From Bacilli bacterium (GTDB taxonomy: Bacteria > Bacillota_I > Bacilli_A > RFN20 > CAG-826), in assembly GCA_022482735.1 (NCBI GenBank), contig JAKVOO010000001.1, positions 119,699-183,698 on the forward strand: a stretch of DNA of 64,000 nt, written 5' to 3'. Every line of letters begins with the position of its first letter. Within the stretch, counting starts at the first letter, position 1. This document shows, piece after piece, positions 55,270 through 64,000 of this stretch. Below the pieces are notes generated by a model. That model was not told the DNA's origin and made no database searches. It saw only the letters and a list, made by a program, of their open reading frames with translations. The translations under genes were made by a program, and so were the position numbers.

Positions 55270-56376
55270 ATGGAAGAACTTGAAATTAAACTTAAGGAAG
55301 CAGGCAAGATTAAACGTCTAACCAATAAGACATTTTGTTTTCCAGAGGAAATTGGCCGCGGTTTTTATACAGCAAATTATTTCTTAAAAAGCAAAAAAAT
55401 AGTTCACCAATTTTTAAAGGGTCACATTGTTACCGAACAATGGTTTCAACGCCGTGATGATACGATGGTTTGTGGACTCGATGAGGCGATTGCCCTCATT
55501 CATACCTTCGCTAACAAGCCGGAGGATTTAAGCATTGAAGCGCTTAATGACGGAGATATTATTCAAGCGAATGAACCCGTTTTGAAAGTAACAGGTCGCT
55601 ATGAAGATTTTGGTTTTTTAGAGAGTTTAATTGATGGCATTTTAGCCCGCAGAAGTAGCGTCGCTACCAACGTCCGGGAAGTTTTGAAAGTAGTAAATGG
55701 TAAAAATGTTTTTTCGATGGCTGACCGCCAGGATGACTATTTAACGCAAGTGGGAGATGGGTATGCTACTTATGTTGCGGGAATAGCAAAAGTTTCTACT
55801 GATGCCCAAGCTCACTGGTATGGTGGTAAGGGAGTTGGAACCATGCCCCATGCCTTAATTCAAATCAATGGCGGAGATATTTTAAAAGCCTGCGATATGT
55901 ATCTTGCATCGTTTCCAGATGAAAAAGTTACAGCACTTATCGATTATCATAATGATGTAATTACTGATGGTTTAAAGGCGGCTCGACACCTTAAGCAAAA
56001 ACTTGCAGCCGTGCGAGTTGATACTTCTAAATCAATGATTGATCACTATTTTGATGATAAGGATACCTCTGGTTTTGATCCCCATGGTGTGTGTAAGGAA
56101 TTAATATTTGCTTTAAGAGCGGCATTGGATAAAGAGGGTTTTAATTATGTTAAAATTGTCGTTAGTAGCGGTTTTAATCCTAAGAAAATAAAAGAATTTG
56201 AAGATGCCCACACGCCAGTTGACACCTACGGGGTGGGGAGTTATTTTGTTATTAATGATACGGTCGGCTACACAGGCGATTTAGTCGTTTTAGATGGTAG
56301 CGAAGAAGCTAAAGAAGGCCGACATAACTATCCTAATTCGCGACTTGAAACAGTAAATTATCCAGTCAATCGGTAA
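55270..56376 (+). CDS. pncB: Nicotinate phosphoribosyltransferase
   Basis: A 368-residue enzyme salvaging nicotinate to nicotinate mononucleotide for NAD. HFLKGHIVTEQWFQRRD-type N-terminal residues, FSMADRQDDYLTQVGDGYATYVAG, KGVGTMPHALIQINGGD and the PRPP-site VVSSGFNPKKIKEFE fit the compact NAPRT subfamily of Bacillota. AAGGAG precedes the ATG. It ends a run of tightly packed genes from pepV. Confidence 0.9.
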   Translation: MEELEIKLKEAGKIKRLTNKTFCFPEEIGRGFYTANYFLKSKKIVHQFLKGHIVTEQWFQRRDDTMVCGLDEAIALIHTFANKPEDLSIEALNDGDIIQANEPVLKVTGRYEDFGFLESLIDGILARRSSVATNVREVLKVVNGKNVFSMADRQDDYLTQVGDGYATYVAGIAKVSTDAQAHWYGGKGVGTMPHALIQINGGDILKACDMYLASFPDEKVTALIDYHNDVITDGLKAARHLKQKLAAVRVDTSKSMIDHYFDDKDTSGFDPHGVCKELIFALRAALDKEGFNYVKIVVSSGFNPKKIKEFEDAHTPVDTYGVGSYFVINDTVGYTGDLVVLDGSEEAKEGRHNYPNSRLETVNYPVNR

Positions 56377-56435
56377 AAAGCGCCCTTTTGAAAAGCCTTT
56401 TGCTATATTTTTTCATATAATTGGCATTATCTTCG

Positions 56436-56463
56436 TTGACTATGAAAAAAATTTACATATAAT
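56436..56463 (+). promoter_or_regulatory. Predicted sigma-A promoter for the LacI-family regulator
   Basis: TTGACT (56436-56441), a 16-base spacer and TATAAT (56458-56463), 26 bases before the ATG. Confidence 0.65.
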
Positions 56464-56489
56464 GTAATTGTTAAGGGAGGACTTTATTG

Positions 56490-57488
56490 ATGGACAATAT
56501 TAAAGATCGAGTGACAATTTATGAGGTTGCAAAAGCCGCCGGAGTATCGCTTGCAACGGTTTCCCGCGTAATAAACAACCATAAGAACGTTACTTTGGAA
56601 ACGCGAAAAAAAGTTGAGGATACCATTTCTCGTCTAGGCTATAAGCCGAGTGCGCTTGCCCAAGCATTAGCCACGAATCGATCCACAAATATCGGAGTTG
56701 TTATTCCTCGGGCCAACTATGTTTACATATCAAATATGCTTAATGGTCTAACGGAAGCAGCTCGTGATCGCGGTTATATGCTATCTTTATTTGTGACTTC
56801 ACACAATAAGGAAGAAGCTATTCAGGCGATGAATAAAGTTATTACTTCCCATGTTGATGGTGCGATTATCTTTGATGATGAACTTGATGTTGAGGATACG
56901 CAAAAGATCTCTTCGTATCAAGTGCCAGTTATTGCGGTTAATAATAAAATAACCTCCGATAAGGTGGGGTGTATTACCTTCGGTTATGAACACCTTTTAA
57001 GAGATATACTAAATAGTTATTTTACGAGTGGCGAAAAGAAAATGTATTTCTTGCATGTGCATAATGCCGGGCGTCTTTTAGCGAGAATTGAAAGAAGCTT
57101 TGTAACTACGCATATTGATGCTAATAAAAGTTATGGTATTCTAAGTTGCGACGATTCATATACGAAAACTTATTTGGATTTTATTGAATTTTTTAAGACA
57201 ACTAAATCCGGTTACTTCCTAGCATATCGTGATTCGCTTGCAGCGGCGATTATTAATGCCGCTCGCGATTCTGGATTGAGAATTCCCGAAGATGTTGAAG
57301 TTCTCTCAATTATTGGTACCAAATATGCCAATATTATTCGCCCGACCATTTCTAGCATGTACATAGATATGCAGTTGGTTGGTCGAAAGGCGATGCAGAT
57401 GCTAAGTGATCTTATGGCAGGCAAGCTTTCACAAAAGCAAATTAAAGTTGAATCAACCTTCATAAAGCGAGATACGACGAAGGAGTAG
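56490..57488 (+). CDS. ccpA: LacI-family regulator, CcpA-like
   Basis: 332 residues. The N-terminal helix-turn-helix and hinge read TIYEVAKAAGVSLATVSRVI and RLGYKPSALAQALAT, very like Bacillus CcpA, followed by IGVVIPRANYVYISNMLNG and a periplasmic-binding-protein-like core. In Bacillus ccpA also lies upstream of tyrS-rpsD-ezrA-nifS-thiI, the same order as here. That and the perfect cre site at 19116-19130 support a catabolite-control role. A MalR-like sugar regulator is the alternative. GGGAGG precedes the ATG at 56490. Confidence 0.75.
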   Translation: MDNIKDRVTIYEVAKAAGVSLATVSRVINNHKNVTLETRKKVEDTISRLGYKPSALAQALATNRSTNIGVVIPRANYVYISNMLNGLTEAARDRGYMLSLFVTSHNKEEAIQAMNKVITSHVDGAIIFDDELDVEDTQKISSYQVPVIAVNNKITSDKVGCITFGYEHLLRDILNSYFTSGEKKMYFLHVHNAGRLLARIERSFVTTHIDANKSYGILSCDDSYTKTYLDFIEFFKTTKSGYFLAYRDSLAAAIINAARDSGLRIPEDVEVLSIIGTKYANIIRPTISSMYIDMQLVGRKAMQMLSDLMAGKLSQKQIKVESTFIKRDTTKE

Positions 57489-57489
57489 T

Positions 57490-57518
57490 TGTTGATTATA
57501 ATTTATTTTGATAAAATA
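57490..57518 (+). promoter_or_regulatory. Predicted promoter for the tyrS leader
   Basis: TTGTTG (57490-57495), a 17-base spacer and TAAAAT (57513-57518), just after the regulator's stop codon and before the T-box leader. Confidence 0.55.
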
Positions 57519-57524
57519 TATATG

Positions 57525-57697
57525 CGTTGAAGAGACCAGTACTCATCTTGTTTAAATAAGTTTGGGGAATTACAACTCGGAGCATCTATTGAAAAATAGC
57601 GTTTACTAGCGTTAGTAGTATTGAGGGATGAAATATATTTTCATAACTAAGGTGGTACCACGTTTATCAAGCGTCCTTAGATGGGCGCTTTTATTTT
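57525..57697 (+). promoter_or_regulatory. T-box leader of tyrS
   Basis: The specifier loop reads GGGGAATTACAACTC, with TAC (57572-57574, Tyr) followed by A. The T-box AAGGTGGTACCACG lies at 57650-57663. The terminator AGCGTCC-TTAGAT-GGGCGCT (57671-57690) has a T-rich tail. Uncharged tRNA-Tyr should favour read-through into tyrS. Confidence 0.93.
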
Positions 57698-57709
57698 GGA
57701 GGAAAAACT

Positions 57710-58963
57710 ATGGATATTTTTGATGATTTAAAATATCGCAATCTGATTAAAGACTTCTCTAATGAAAATGAAGTTCGCGAGTTATTAAAAACTCCCCAGA
57801 CGATTTACTGCGGATTTGATCCTTCTGCCAGCAGCATGCATATTGGCAATTTTGTGATGATTTCACTTTTGATGCGACTTCAAAAGAGCGGTCATCGAAT
57901 TATTGCCGTTGTCGGTGGTGCGACGGGAATGATTGGCGATCCATCGGGAAAAAGTAAGGAAAGAAACTTGCAAGATAAGGATACGCTACAAGCTAATACC
58001 TTAGCTATTAAGAACCAATTGGAACGGTTTCTTGACTTGAGTGACCCCGAAAAAGGGCTTATTGTTAACAATTACGATTGGTTGTCCAAGTATTCGTATT
58101 TAGACTTTTTACGCGATTTTGGGCGTTATTTTACAATTAATTATATGCTAGCAAAAGATGTAGTTGCTAGTCGTATGGAAACGGGAATTTCCTACACTGA
58201 ATTTAGTTATATGATTCTGCAATCAGTGGACTTTTTAACGCTTCATCAACAATACCACTGCAACATGCAAATTGGTGGGTCTGATCAATGGGGAAATTTA
58301 ACCGCTGGGTTAGATTTAATTCGGCGTGTTGAAGGTCAGGAAGCAAAAGTTGGGTGCATGACCGCTCACCTTATTACAAAAAGTGATGGCAAAAAATTTG
58401 GTAAGTCGGAAGATGGAGCCTTGTTTCTTGATCGAAAATTAACTTCTCCTTATAAACTTTACCAATACTTTATTAATACAAGTGATGAGGACGCTATTAG
58501 GTATCTTCGAGTATTTACTTTTCTAAGCAAAGATGAAATTGAAAAAATTGCGATTGAGCATGATCGTAATCCATCACTTCGCCTTGCGCAAAAGACATTG
58601 GCTTATGAAGTGGTAAAAACTATCCATAGTAAAAATGATGCTGAACGCGTTATCAAGATGAGTGAAGCTTTATTTTCTGGGGAAGTGACTTCCTTGTCCG
58701 AAGAAGAAATAACCGAACTATTTGCCTCATCAATCGTAAAACTTAAAGGTGTTTTTACGCTTGAAGATTTACTTATTGAAGTTAAGGCGGCTAAAAGCAA
58801 ACGTGAAGCTAGAGAATTTATTCAGGGAAATTCGATATTAATCAATGGAAAGAAACATACTGATCCTAGTGAAATTGTCACGCCAACTGATGCCTTGTTT
58901 GGCCGTTATACCCTTCTAAGACGAGGAAAGAAGAACTATTATCTAATTGAACATATCAATTGA
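57710..58963 (+). CDS. tyrS: Tyrosyl-tRNA synthetase
   Basis: A 417-residue class Ic synthetase of the TyrRS-1 type. CGFDPSASSMHIGNFV contains the HIGH-type motif, GSDQWGNLTAGLDLIRR the substrate site and DGKKFGKSEDGALFL the KMSKS-type loop (KFGKS). The C-terminal S4-like RNA-binding domain ends RRGKKNYYLIEHIN. GGAGG lies 8 bases before the ATG. Regulated by the upstream T-box. Confidence 0.96.
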   Translation: MDIFDDLKYRNLIKDFSNENEVRELLKTPQTIYCGFDPSASSMHIGNFVMISLLMRLQKSGHRIIAVVGGATGMIGDPSGKSKERNLQDKDTLQANTLAIKNQLERFLDLSDPEKGLIVNNYDWLSKYSYLDFLRDFGRYFTINYMLAKDVVASRMETGISYTEFSYMILQSVDFLTLHQQYHCNMQIGGSDQWGNLTAGLDLIRRVEGQEAKVGCMTAHLITKSDGKKFGKSEDGALFLDRKLTSPYKLYQYFINTSDEDAIRYLRVFTFLSKDEIEKIAIEHDRNPSLRLAQKTLAYEVVKTIHSKNDAERVIKMSEALFSGEVTSLSEEEITELFASSIVKLKGVFTLEDLLIEVKAAKSKREAREFIQGNSILINGKKHTDPSEIVTPTDALFGRYTLLRRGKKNYYLIEHIN

Positions 58964-58970
58964 ACATAAA

Positions 58971-59004
58971 AAAGATCCGAACGATAAATTCGGATCTTTT
59001 CTTT
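58971..59004. terminator. Terminator between tyrS and rpsD
   Basis: The stem AAAAGATCCGAA/TTCGGATCTTTT with loop CGATAAA is flanked by A and T runs and separates the convergent tyrS and rpsD genes. Confidence 0.9.
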
Positions 59005-59041
59005 AGCAATAGCAATTACCCAACCTAGACGAGCTCTAAAA

Positions 59042-59647
59042 CTAAAGCAAGCGGTTGTAGTATTCGATAATTTGTGCTTCGTTGATGTCTTGAACAACTT
59101 CATTACGCTCTGGCAAACGTTCAAATTTACCAATAGCTTTTTCTTTGTCGACGCTAACGAAAGCGGGAATAACCGCAACGCTATCGAGGGACTCCCGAAC
59201 GACTTTAAGGTTAAGGCTATTTTCCTTAAGACCAATCACGTCGCCCGTGGAACAAAGATATGATGGTAAATCAACTTTCTTGCCATTAACCACCACATGT
59301 CCGTGATTGACGAGTTGACGAGCCGCTTTCCGCGTACGGGCTAAGCCCATCCGAAAAACAAGATTATCAAGACGACTTTCAAGGATCCGAATGAAAGCAA
59401 GACCAGTAACTTCCTTGCTCTTTAAAGCAAGATGGAATAAGCGTTGAAATTGACGTTCATTAACGCCGTAGGTTTGCCGAAGCTTTTGCTTTTCGATAAG
59501 TTGCTTGCCATATTCAGATGGCTTCCGCTTGCGCGAATTGCCATGTTGACCAGGGCCATAAGGCCGTTTAGCAAGTTCCTTACCAGTTTCAAGCGTCGAG
59601 TAGCCAAGCCGCCGTGAACGTTTCCAATCAGAACCGGTATATCTCAT
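59042..59647 (-). CDS. rpsD: 30S ribosomal protein S4
   Basis: 201 residues, typical of Bacillota S4. It starts MRYTGSDWKRSRRLGYSTLE and contains RPYGPGQHGNSRKRKPSEYG, the EKQKLRQTYGVNERQF block and the S4 RNA-binding motif RLDNLVFRMGLARTRKAARQLVNHGHV. AAAGGAGG precedes the ATG. No zinc-cysteine cluster is present. Confidence 0.96.
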   Translation of the reverse strand: MRYTGSDWKRSRRLGYSTLETGKELAKRPYGPGQHGNSRKRKPSEYGKQLIEKQKLRQTYGVNERQFQRLFHLALKSKEVTGLAFIRILESRLDNLVFRMGLARTRKAARQLVNHGHVVVNGKKVDLPSYLCSTGDVIGLKENSLNLKVVRESLDSVAVIPAFVSVDKEKAIGKFERLPERNEVVQDINEAQIIEYYNRLL

Positions 59648-59804
59648 GATATGTTTCCTCCTTTGGTATTATTTGCATAATAAGACAAAGGTGCAAATCC
59701 TCATTCCGGATGTTTCCATGATGGCTTTCACCTTGTAGCTAAGGGTACTCGACCGCGTAAAGTGGAAACATTGGACGAATGATATTTACATGCTGCTTAC
59801 ATGC
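59648..59804 (-). promoter_or_regulatory. Probable S4 autoregulatory mRNA leader
   Basis: The 155-base untranslated leader of rpsD contains several complementary segments, such as GGTGAAAGCC with a later TTTGCACC and repeated GGAAACA motifs. Bacillota rpsD genes commonly carry a structured leader bound by S4 protein. The placement fits; the fold was not computed. Confidence 0.5.
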
Positions 59805-59810
59805 TTTTTG

Positions 59811-59839
59811 ATTATAATAATTATCAGTGCCGTTGTCAA
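59811..59839 (-). promoter_or_regulatory. Strong sigma-A promoter for rpsD
   Basis: On the minus strand, perfect TTGACA (59834-59839), a 17-base spacer and perfect TATAAT (59811-59816). Confidence 0.85.
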
Positions 59840-60059
59840 TGAAAAAGACGTATTTTTTCTAAGGGGTTACGAGGAAAAAATGGTGGAAAAAGAATAATCT
59901 TTGTTAAGTAAAGTTTAATATAAAACAAGAATATAAACTTTAATAGCATATGATAAAAACCTCGCTACAAATATATGTATATATTTGCGAGTTTTTCGTA
60001 ATCAATTTACTTTCAATAAGATACATAATATACTAATTACAATAGGTGGAGGAGCGCAT
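59840..60059. other. Intergenic region between rpsD promoter and ezrA with a long AT-rich hairpin
   Basis: There is no gene. The segment 59954-59997 forms an inverted repeat: AAAAAC-CTCGC on one side and GCGAG-TTTTT on the other, enclosing AAATATAT/ATATATTT. It is terminator-like toward ezrA and could act as an attenuator or a remnant terminator. GGTGGAGG before 60060 is the ezrA ribosome site. Confidence 0.55.
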
Positions 60060-61781
60060 ATGTATTTAAGCATTGATTGGGAAAATATAGATGTAACGAA
60101 TTTAATTCTTTACATTTTAGGGGCTATAGTAATAATTTTTATTCTAATTTTACTTATCAGAAGAATCTTTTTTTATAGTCGTAAAAATCGAAAAATGGTT
60201 CGTGATTTGAAAAGAAAATACGATTACATTCATAACCTGTTACTCAACCAAGACGCCGGATACATCAATCGCTTAGAAAGCGTGGCTAATGTTAATCTTT
60301 TAGCTCGTCCCCAATTTGAAGAATACAATAAACGTTACATGATGCTCCGCGATCAAACCGATGCTTATGCGGTTCAAGCATTGCGGAAGATGAATGAGAA
60401 TATTCAAAGTAAGCATAAACGTCAGTTTAAAGAAGTTTATAATCGCCAAAAGCCTGCTATTATCATTTTTGAGCGCGATGTTTTGGCCCTTAATAAAGAG
60501 TTGAGTCAACTGGTTAAACCAGAAGAGGACGCCCGTCAAGCGGCGGTAGAACAAAAAGAATACCTTCGTCAATTGGTTAATAAGTATCAAAACCATCGGG
60601 ATGAATTAATGTTGGTTGAGGATAGTTTTGATAAAGCCTTTGCCAACATGGAGAAAATTTTTGCTAGCTATGATAAGGCCGTAGAAATCGGTAATTACGA
60701 TGAATCGAAGGAGATACTTAAAAGAATTTCTAAGATTATTCTTTCACTAGACAAGATTACCGATGCCCTTCCTGAGTTATGCTTAAAGGCCGCAACTGTA
60801 GTGCCACAGAAAATTGATGACATGGAAAGACAATTTAATCAGATGAGTGGAGAAGGATATCCTTTACACCATATTACTTCGCGTCCGGGTATTGATGGCA
60901 TGCGAACGGATTTAGCTACAATAATTTCAAGCATAAAACAATTTGATATTCCAAATGTAAGCGATAATTTAGATAAAATATCCGATCGAATTAATGAAAT
61001 ATTAACCGCCTTTGGACGAGAAAAAGAACAGCGGGTAATTTTTGAGAATGAATATGATGATGTTTACAATAATGTGATTGAAATTGAGCGCTCATTTATT
61101 AAATTAGCTAACAGAATGCCGAGTATTCAAAATATTTACGCTATGGACGAGGAAAAAGTTCAGGAATTAGAAATTATTAAAAATCAGATTGATCAAGTGT
61201 CATTGATTAAGCGCACCTTAGATACTTTTATTCATTCTTCTACTCGGCAACCATACAGTCTTTTAGTTGATAAAATGCATAACCTGGCTAATAAAACAAT
61301 TGCGACGAAACAACTGATTGATGCCTATCATGCCTATCTCGAAAACTTGAAGGTTGATGCTGAAAATGCCTTTACGCTAATCAACGCCCTGTTTTACAAA
61401 CTTAAGGCAGCGGAAAAAAGCGTTCGCGATGTCGGCGTCAGCAAGTACGCCGAGCAATTCGCTTCAAGTTTCGATAAATGCTATTCACTTATAAGCATGA
61501 TTAACGATTTGCTTCATGTCCAACCAATTGATTTAGTAGCGGTAAATGCTACGGTTGGCCAATTGCAAACCAAAGCCGAAACGCTTCTTAATCAAATTGA
61601 CAAGGATTACAACTTGGCGATTTTGGCAGAGAATGCCATCGTATATGCTAATGTTTATCGGGGAACATTCACCGATGTTCAAACGATGCTCCGGCAGGAT
61701 GAACTTAGCTTTAATGATGGAGGATTTGAGCAAGCTTATATTGATGCGGGCAATATTTTGAAAAGGTATCGGGCCAATTAA
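60060..61781 (+). CDS. ezrA: Septation ring formation regulator EzrA
   Basis: 573 residues. A single N-terminal membrane helix (about 12-34, LILYILGAIVIIFILILLI) is followed by long spectrin-like helical coiled coils, the EzrA layout. EzrA binds FtsZ and controls Z-ring placement. The ATG at 60060 is chosen because GGAGG lies just upstream; the frame is open from 59985, but that start sits in the hairpin. Position between rpsD and nifS matches Bacillus ezrA. Sequence identity to Bacillus is low, so the call rests partly on order. Confidence 0.82.
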   Translation: MYLSIDWENIDVTNLILYILGAIVIIFILILLIRRIFFYSRKNRKMVRDLKRKYDYIHNLLLNQDAGYINRLESVANVNLLARPQFEEYNKRYMMLRDQTDAYAVQALRKMNENIQSKHKRQFKEVYNRQKPAIIIFERDVLALNKELSQLVKPEEDARQAAVEQKEYLRQLVNKYQNHRDELMLVEDSFDKAFANMEKIFASYDKAVEIGNYDESKEILKRISKIILSLDKITDALPELCLKAATVVPQKIDDMERQFNQMSGEGYPLHHITSRPGIDGMRTDLATIISSIKQFDIPNVSDNLDKISDRINEILTAFGREKEQRVIFENEYDDVYNNVIEIERSFIKLANRMPSIQNIYAMDEEKVQELEIIKNQIDQVSLIKRTLDTFIHSSTRQPYSLLVDKMHNLANKTIATKQLIDAYHAYLENLKVDAENAFTLINALFYKLKAAEKSVRDVGVSKYAEQFASSFDKCYSLISMINDLLHVQPIDLVAVNATVGQLQTKAETLLNQIDKDYNLAILAENAIVYANVYRGTFTDVQTMLRQDELSFNDGGFEQAYIDAGNILKRYRAN

Positions 61782-62905
61782 TGATTTATTTTGATAATGC
61801 CGCAACTACGGCTTTAAGGCCGCAAATTTTGCATGATTTCGTAGATTTATCAACCAAATACTTTGCTAACCCTAATAGTGTTCATCAACTAGGAATCGAA
61901 TCCAATAAAATTTTAAACGAATCTCGTAAAAGACTGATTAGTAATCTTGCTGATTCTTCTTTTCGTTTAATATTTACAAGCGGCGCTACTGAAGGAAATA
62001 ATACCTTCATTAAGGGAGCGGCTCTTAATTACAGGAGCCGGGGTATGCACCTAATTACTTCGCTAGGTGAACATCCATCAGTATTGGATGCTTTTTTTCA
62101 GTTACGCGATCAATTCGGTTTTTCTTTAACCATAGTTCCACTGCAAAGCAATGGTGAAATTAATTATGAATACTTAGCAAAGAGTATTAGACCGGATACA
62201 ATCTTGGTTTCCATTATGCAGGTTAACAACGAAACTGGCGCGGTTAATGACCTGAAGCGTATTAGTGAAATCGTCAGACAAAATCCTCGAACATTGCTCC
62301 ATAGTGATGTTACTCAAAGCATCGGAAAAATTTCGATTCCTTTTGCGTTAGTGGACGCTTTTTGCTTTTCCGCGCATAAAATTCACGGATTGAAGGGTTC
62401 GGGAGCGCTTCTTTTGCGCAAGGAAATAAGCCTCGTTCCTCTATTTAGTGGTGGTGGTCAAGAGGAAGGATATCGAAGTGGAACTCAATCATTAGTTCCC
62501 GATATTCTATTAGCCAAAACTGTCCGCTTGGCACTTGAACAACGGCCAAGCGATTACATTCAGGTTAAAGCAGTATTTGATTATCTCTACTACGAGTTGT
62601 CTTTATTGGACGAACTTAATTTAAACAGCAATGAATCGTTTCCCTATATAATTAATTTTTCTTTAAAAACCGCCAAGGCTTCCGTTGTAGTCGAAGCCTT
62701 GTCTAACTATGGTATTATGGTCTCAACGGTTGCTGCCTGTAGTGCAAAAAAACATCAGGCCAGTCAAGTTATCGCCTCGATGTTTGATGATCTTAAACGG
62801 GCGGAAAATACGATTCGTATCTCTATATGTTCGGATAACACAGTTGACGAAGCCAAAATATTTATGAGCGTATTAGTTAAGATATTGCGAGGTATAAAAA
62901 AATGA
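61781..62905 (+). CDS. nifS: Cysteine desulfurase (NifS/IscS-like)
   Basis: A 374-residue PLP enzyme taking sulfur from cysteine. IYFDNAATTALRP, FTSGATEGNN, MQVNNETGAVNDL, the PLP lysine in FSAHKIHGLKGSG (about 199) and GGGQEEGYRSGTQ are clear. The active-site cysteine lies in STVAACSAKKHQ. It overlaps ezrA and thiI (TAATG, ATGA). As in Bacillus, it probably supplies persulfide to ThiI for 4-thiouridine in tRNA. Confidence 0.95.
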   Translation: MIYFDNAATTALRPQILHDFVDLSTKYFANPNSVHQLGIESNKILNESRKRLISNLADSSFRLIFTSGATEGNNTFIKGAALNYRSRGMHLITSLGEHPSVLDAFFQLRDQFGFSLTIVPLQSNGEINYEYLAKSIRPDTILVSIMQVNNETGAVNDLKRISEIVRQNPRTLLHSDVTQSIGKISIPFALVDAFCFSAHKIHGLKGSGALLLRKEISLVPLFSGGGQEEGYRSGTQSLVPDILLAKTVRLALEQRPSDYIQVKAVFDYLYYELSLLDELNLNSNESFPYIINFSLKTAKASVVVEALSNYGIMVSTVAACSAKKHQASQVIASMFDDLKRAENTIRISICSDNTVDEAKIFMSVLVKILRGIKK

Positions 62906-64000
62906 ATTCAAACTTATTTCATCGCTTGATGATTCACTATGGCGAGCTTTCGACTAAGGGACGAAATCGCGACCAGTTTATTCGGCGCTTGGAGCATAAC
63001 ATTCGTCATGCACTCAAAGATTTTTCAATTTCCAAGATAACTTCTTCACATGATCATATTTATATTGATTTTGTCAAGGAAGAGGGCGATAAGATTATTA
63101 AACGTTTGCAAGATGTGAGCGGAATTCACGCGATATCGCCAGTTATAAAAATTGCTTCCGATCTTGATTCAATTAAAAAAATGGCTTTAGAAGTCGCTCT
63201 TGATAGCCAGGCTAGTACTTTTAAAGTGCAGACAAAACGATTAGATAAGGCATATCCTATTCATTCCGATAACATCAATCGTAGTGTTGGTGGTTTTATA
63301 CTTGAAAACTCTTCGCTTACGGTTGATGTGCATAGTCCGGACTTTATTGTCCGCATTCAAATCTTAAATGATGGAGCACTTGTTCTTGGTAAATCATTTG
63401 CTGGTGCTGGCGGCTATCCACTAGGAACGGGAGGAAAAGCACTGTTACTATTAAGCGGAGGGATTGACTCACCAGTAGCCGCTTATTCTCTTATTAGACG
63501 GGGGATTGAAGTTGAATGCCTTCATTTTGCTGCCCCACCCTATACGCAAGTTGGAGTTATTGACAAACTAGAGGATCTTTTGCGAGTTCTCACTCGTTAT
63601 CAAAGCAAAATTAAATTGTATATTGTTCCTTTCACCAATCTTCAATTATCAATCTATAAGTATTCAAGTGAAGGATACCCAATTACGGTTATGCGGCGGA
63701 TGATGCTTAGAATCGCCGAACGTTTTGCCGCCCATAAAAGAATATCCGCCCTTGCGACTGGTGAATCCTTGGGGCAAGTCGCCTCGCAGACCTTAAAGAG
63801 CCTCTATGTTATCAATAACGTTACAACCATGCCAATTATTCGTCCGCTTGCGGTGATGGATAAACTTCAAATTATTGAAGTTGCGAAGAAGATTGGCACT
63901 TACGAAATTTCTATACGACCTTTCGAAGATTGCTGTACAATCTTTGCTCCCAAAAATCCAAAGACAATGCCGCATATGTATGAAGTGCGATCGATTGAGG
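62902..64000 (+). CDS. thiI: tRNA 4-thiouridine synthase ThiI (C-terminus beyond window)
   Basis: 366 codons are visible and the frame is open at the right edge; only a few tens of residues should be missing. The N-terminal HYGELSTKGRNRDQFIRRLE starts a ferredoxin-like and THUMP region, and the PP-loop is LLLLSGGIDSPVAAYSLI (about 184-201). LATGESLGQVASQTL and the cysteine in FEDCCTIFAP follow. No rhodanese extension can be judged. The start overlaps the nifS stop. Confidence 0.95.
   Translation, partial: MNSNLFHRLMIHYGELSTKGRNRDQFIRRLEHNIRHALKDFSISKITSSHDHIYIDFVKEEGDKIIKRLQDVSGIHAISPVIKIASDLDSIKKMALEVALDSQASTFKVQTKRLDKAYPIHSDNINRSVGGFILENSSLTVDVHSPDFIVRIQILNDGALVLGKSFAGAGGYPLGTGGKALLLLSGGIDSPVAAYSLIRRGIEVECLHFAAPPYTQVGVIDKLEDLLRVLTRYQSKIKLYIVPFTNLQLSIYKYSSEGYPITVMRRMMLRIAERFAAHKRISALATGESLGQVASQTLKSLYVINNVTTMPIIRPLAVMDKLQIIEVAKKIGTYEISIRPFEDCCTIFAPKNPKTMPHMYEVRSIE

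Noticed and set aside
59880..59897. Possible tiny leader peptide (ATG GTG GAA AAA GAA stop)
   Set aside because: Five codons with only a modest GAGG upstream and no biosynthetic operon it could attenuate; it could easily arise by chance.
1..64000. CRISPR arrays, rRNA operons, complete prophage or replication origin
   Set aside because: No regularly spaced direct repeats, rRNA sequence, phage structural genes, dnaA or DnaA-box cluster were seen on reading either strand.

Overview
The window is a low-GC Bacillota chromosome segment. The standard bacterial code is used (TGA is a stop, for example at the end of jetB). Low GC, T-box leaders, EzrA, RqcH, AddAB and an ECF transporter subunit point to Bacilli or an Erysipelotrichia/Acholeplasma-like relative. 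Gene order repeatedly follows Bacillus: rqcH/gmk-priA-rsmB-rlmN-prpC-prkC-rsgA-rpe-rpmB and ccpA-like/tyrS-rpsD-ezrA-nifS-thiI.

Layout. 1-2300 is a decayed accessory patch: an unknown partial gene, a broken DUF3800 gene, a shredded second coding remnant and a stump of an IS3-type transposase, all lying against two tRNA genes (Gly, Asp). 2533-9232 holds a CPBP protease-TraX-thioredoxin operon and, divergent to it, a large membrane protein with yigZ, mrp and an M24 peptidase. 9236-17405 carries glpK and a compact addB-addA-DUF5677 operon. 17422-23609 has a TGS/uridine-kinase-like nucleoside kinase whose promoter carries a perfect cre site, mscS, ppa, two neighbouring genes each broken by a one-base homopolymer shift (a choline-kinase-like gene and trmL), and rqcH. 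23648-33659 is the conserved translation/signalling block, with a degenerate RsmB, a kinase lacking membrane and PASTA parts, and an acidic Cys/His-tailed protein where def-fmt usually lies. 

34481-39947 is a three-gene Wadjet/MksBEF-type SMC operon, jetA-jetB-jetC, with its own terminator and no jetD nuclease gene; this is the most interesting system in the window. 40017-45283 holds an unknown membrane protein, glycogen synthesis genes glgC-glgD-glgA and a YhhN-family protein. 45313-56376 contains T-box-controlled leuS, tex, coaX with an ECF S component (probably pantothenate uptake), pepV, trmB, an M42 aminopeptidase, a YtpR-like tRNA-binding protein and nicotinate phosphoribosyltransferase. 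56436-64000 contains a CcpA-like LacI regulator, T-box-controlled tyrS, rpsD with a probable autoregulatory leader, ezrA, nifS and a partial thiI.

How it fits together: most of the window is housekeeping (translation, DNA repair, cofactor salvage, glycogen storage). The CcpA-like protein and the cre site suggest catabolite control. The accessory material is limited to the left-end graveyard and the jetABC operon. All identifications come from reading motifs and gene order; no database search was possible.
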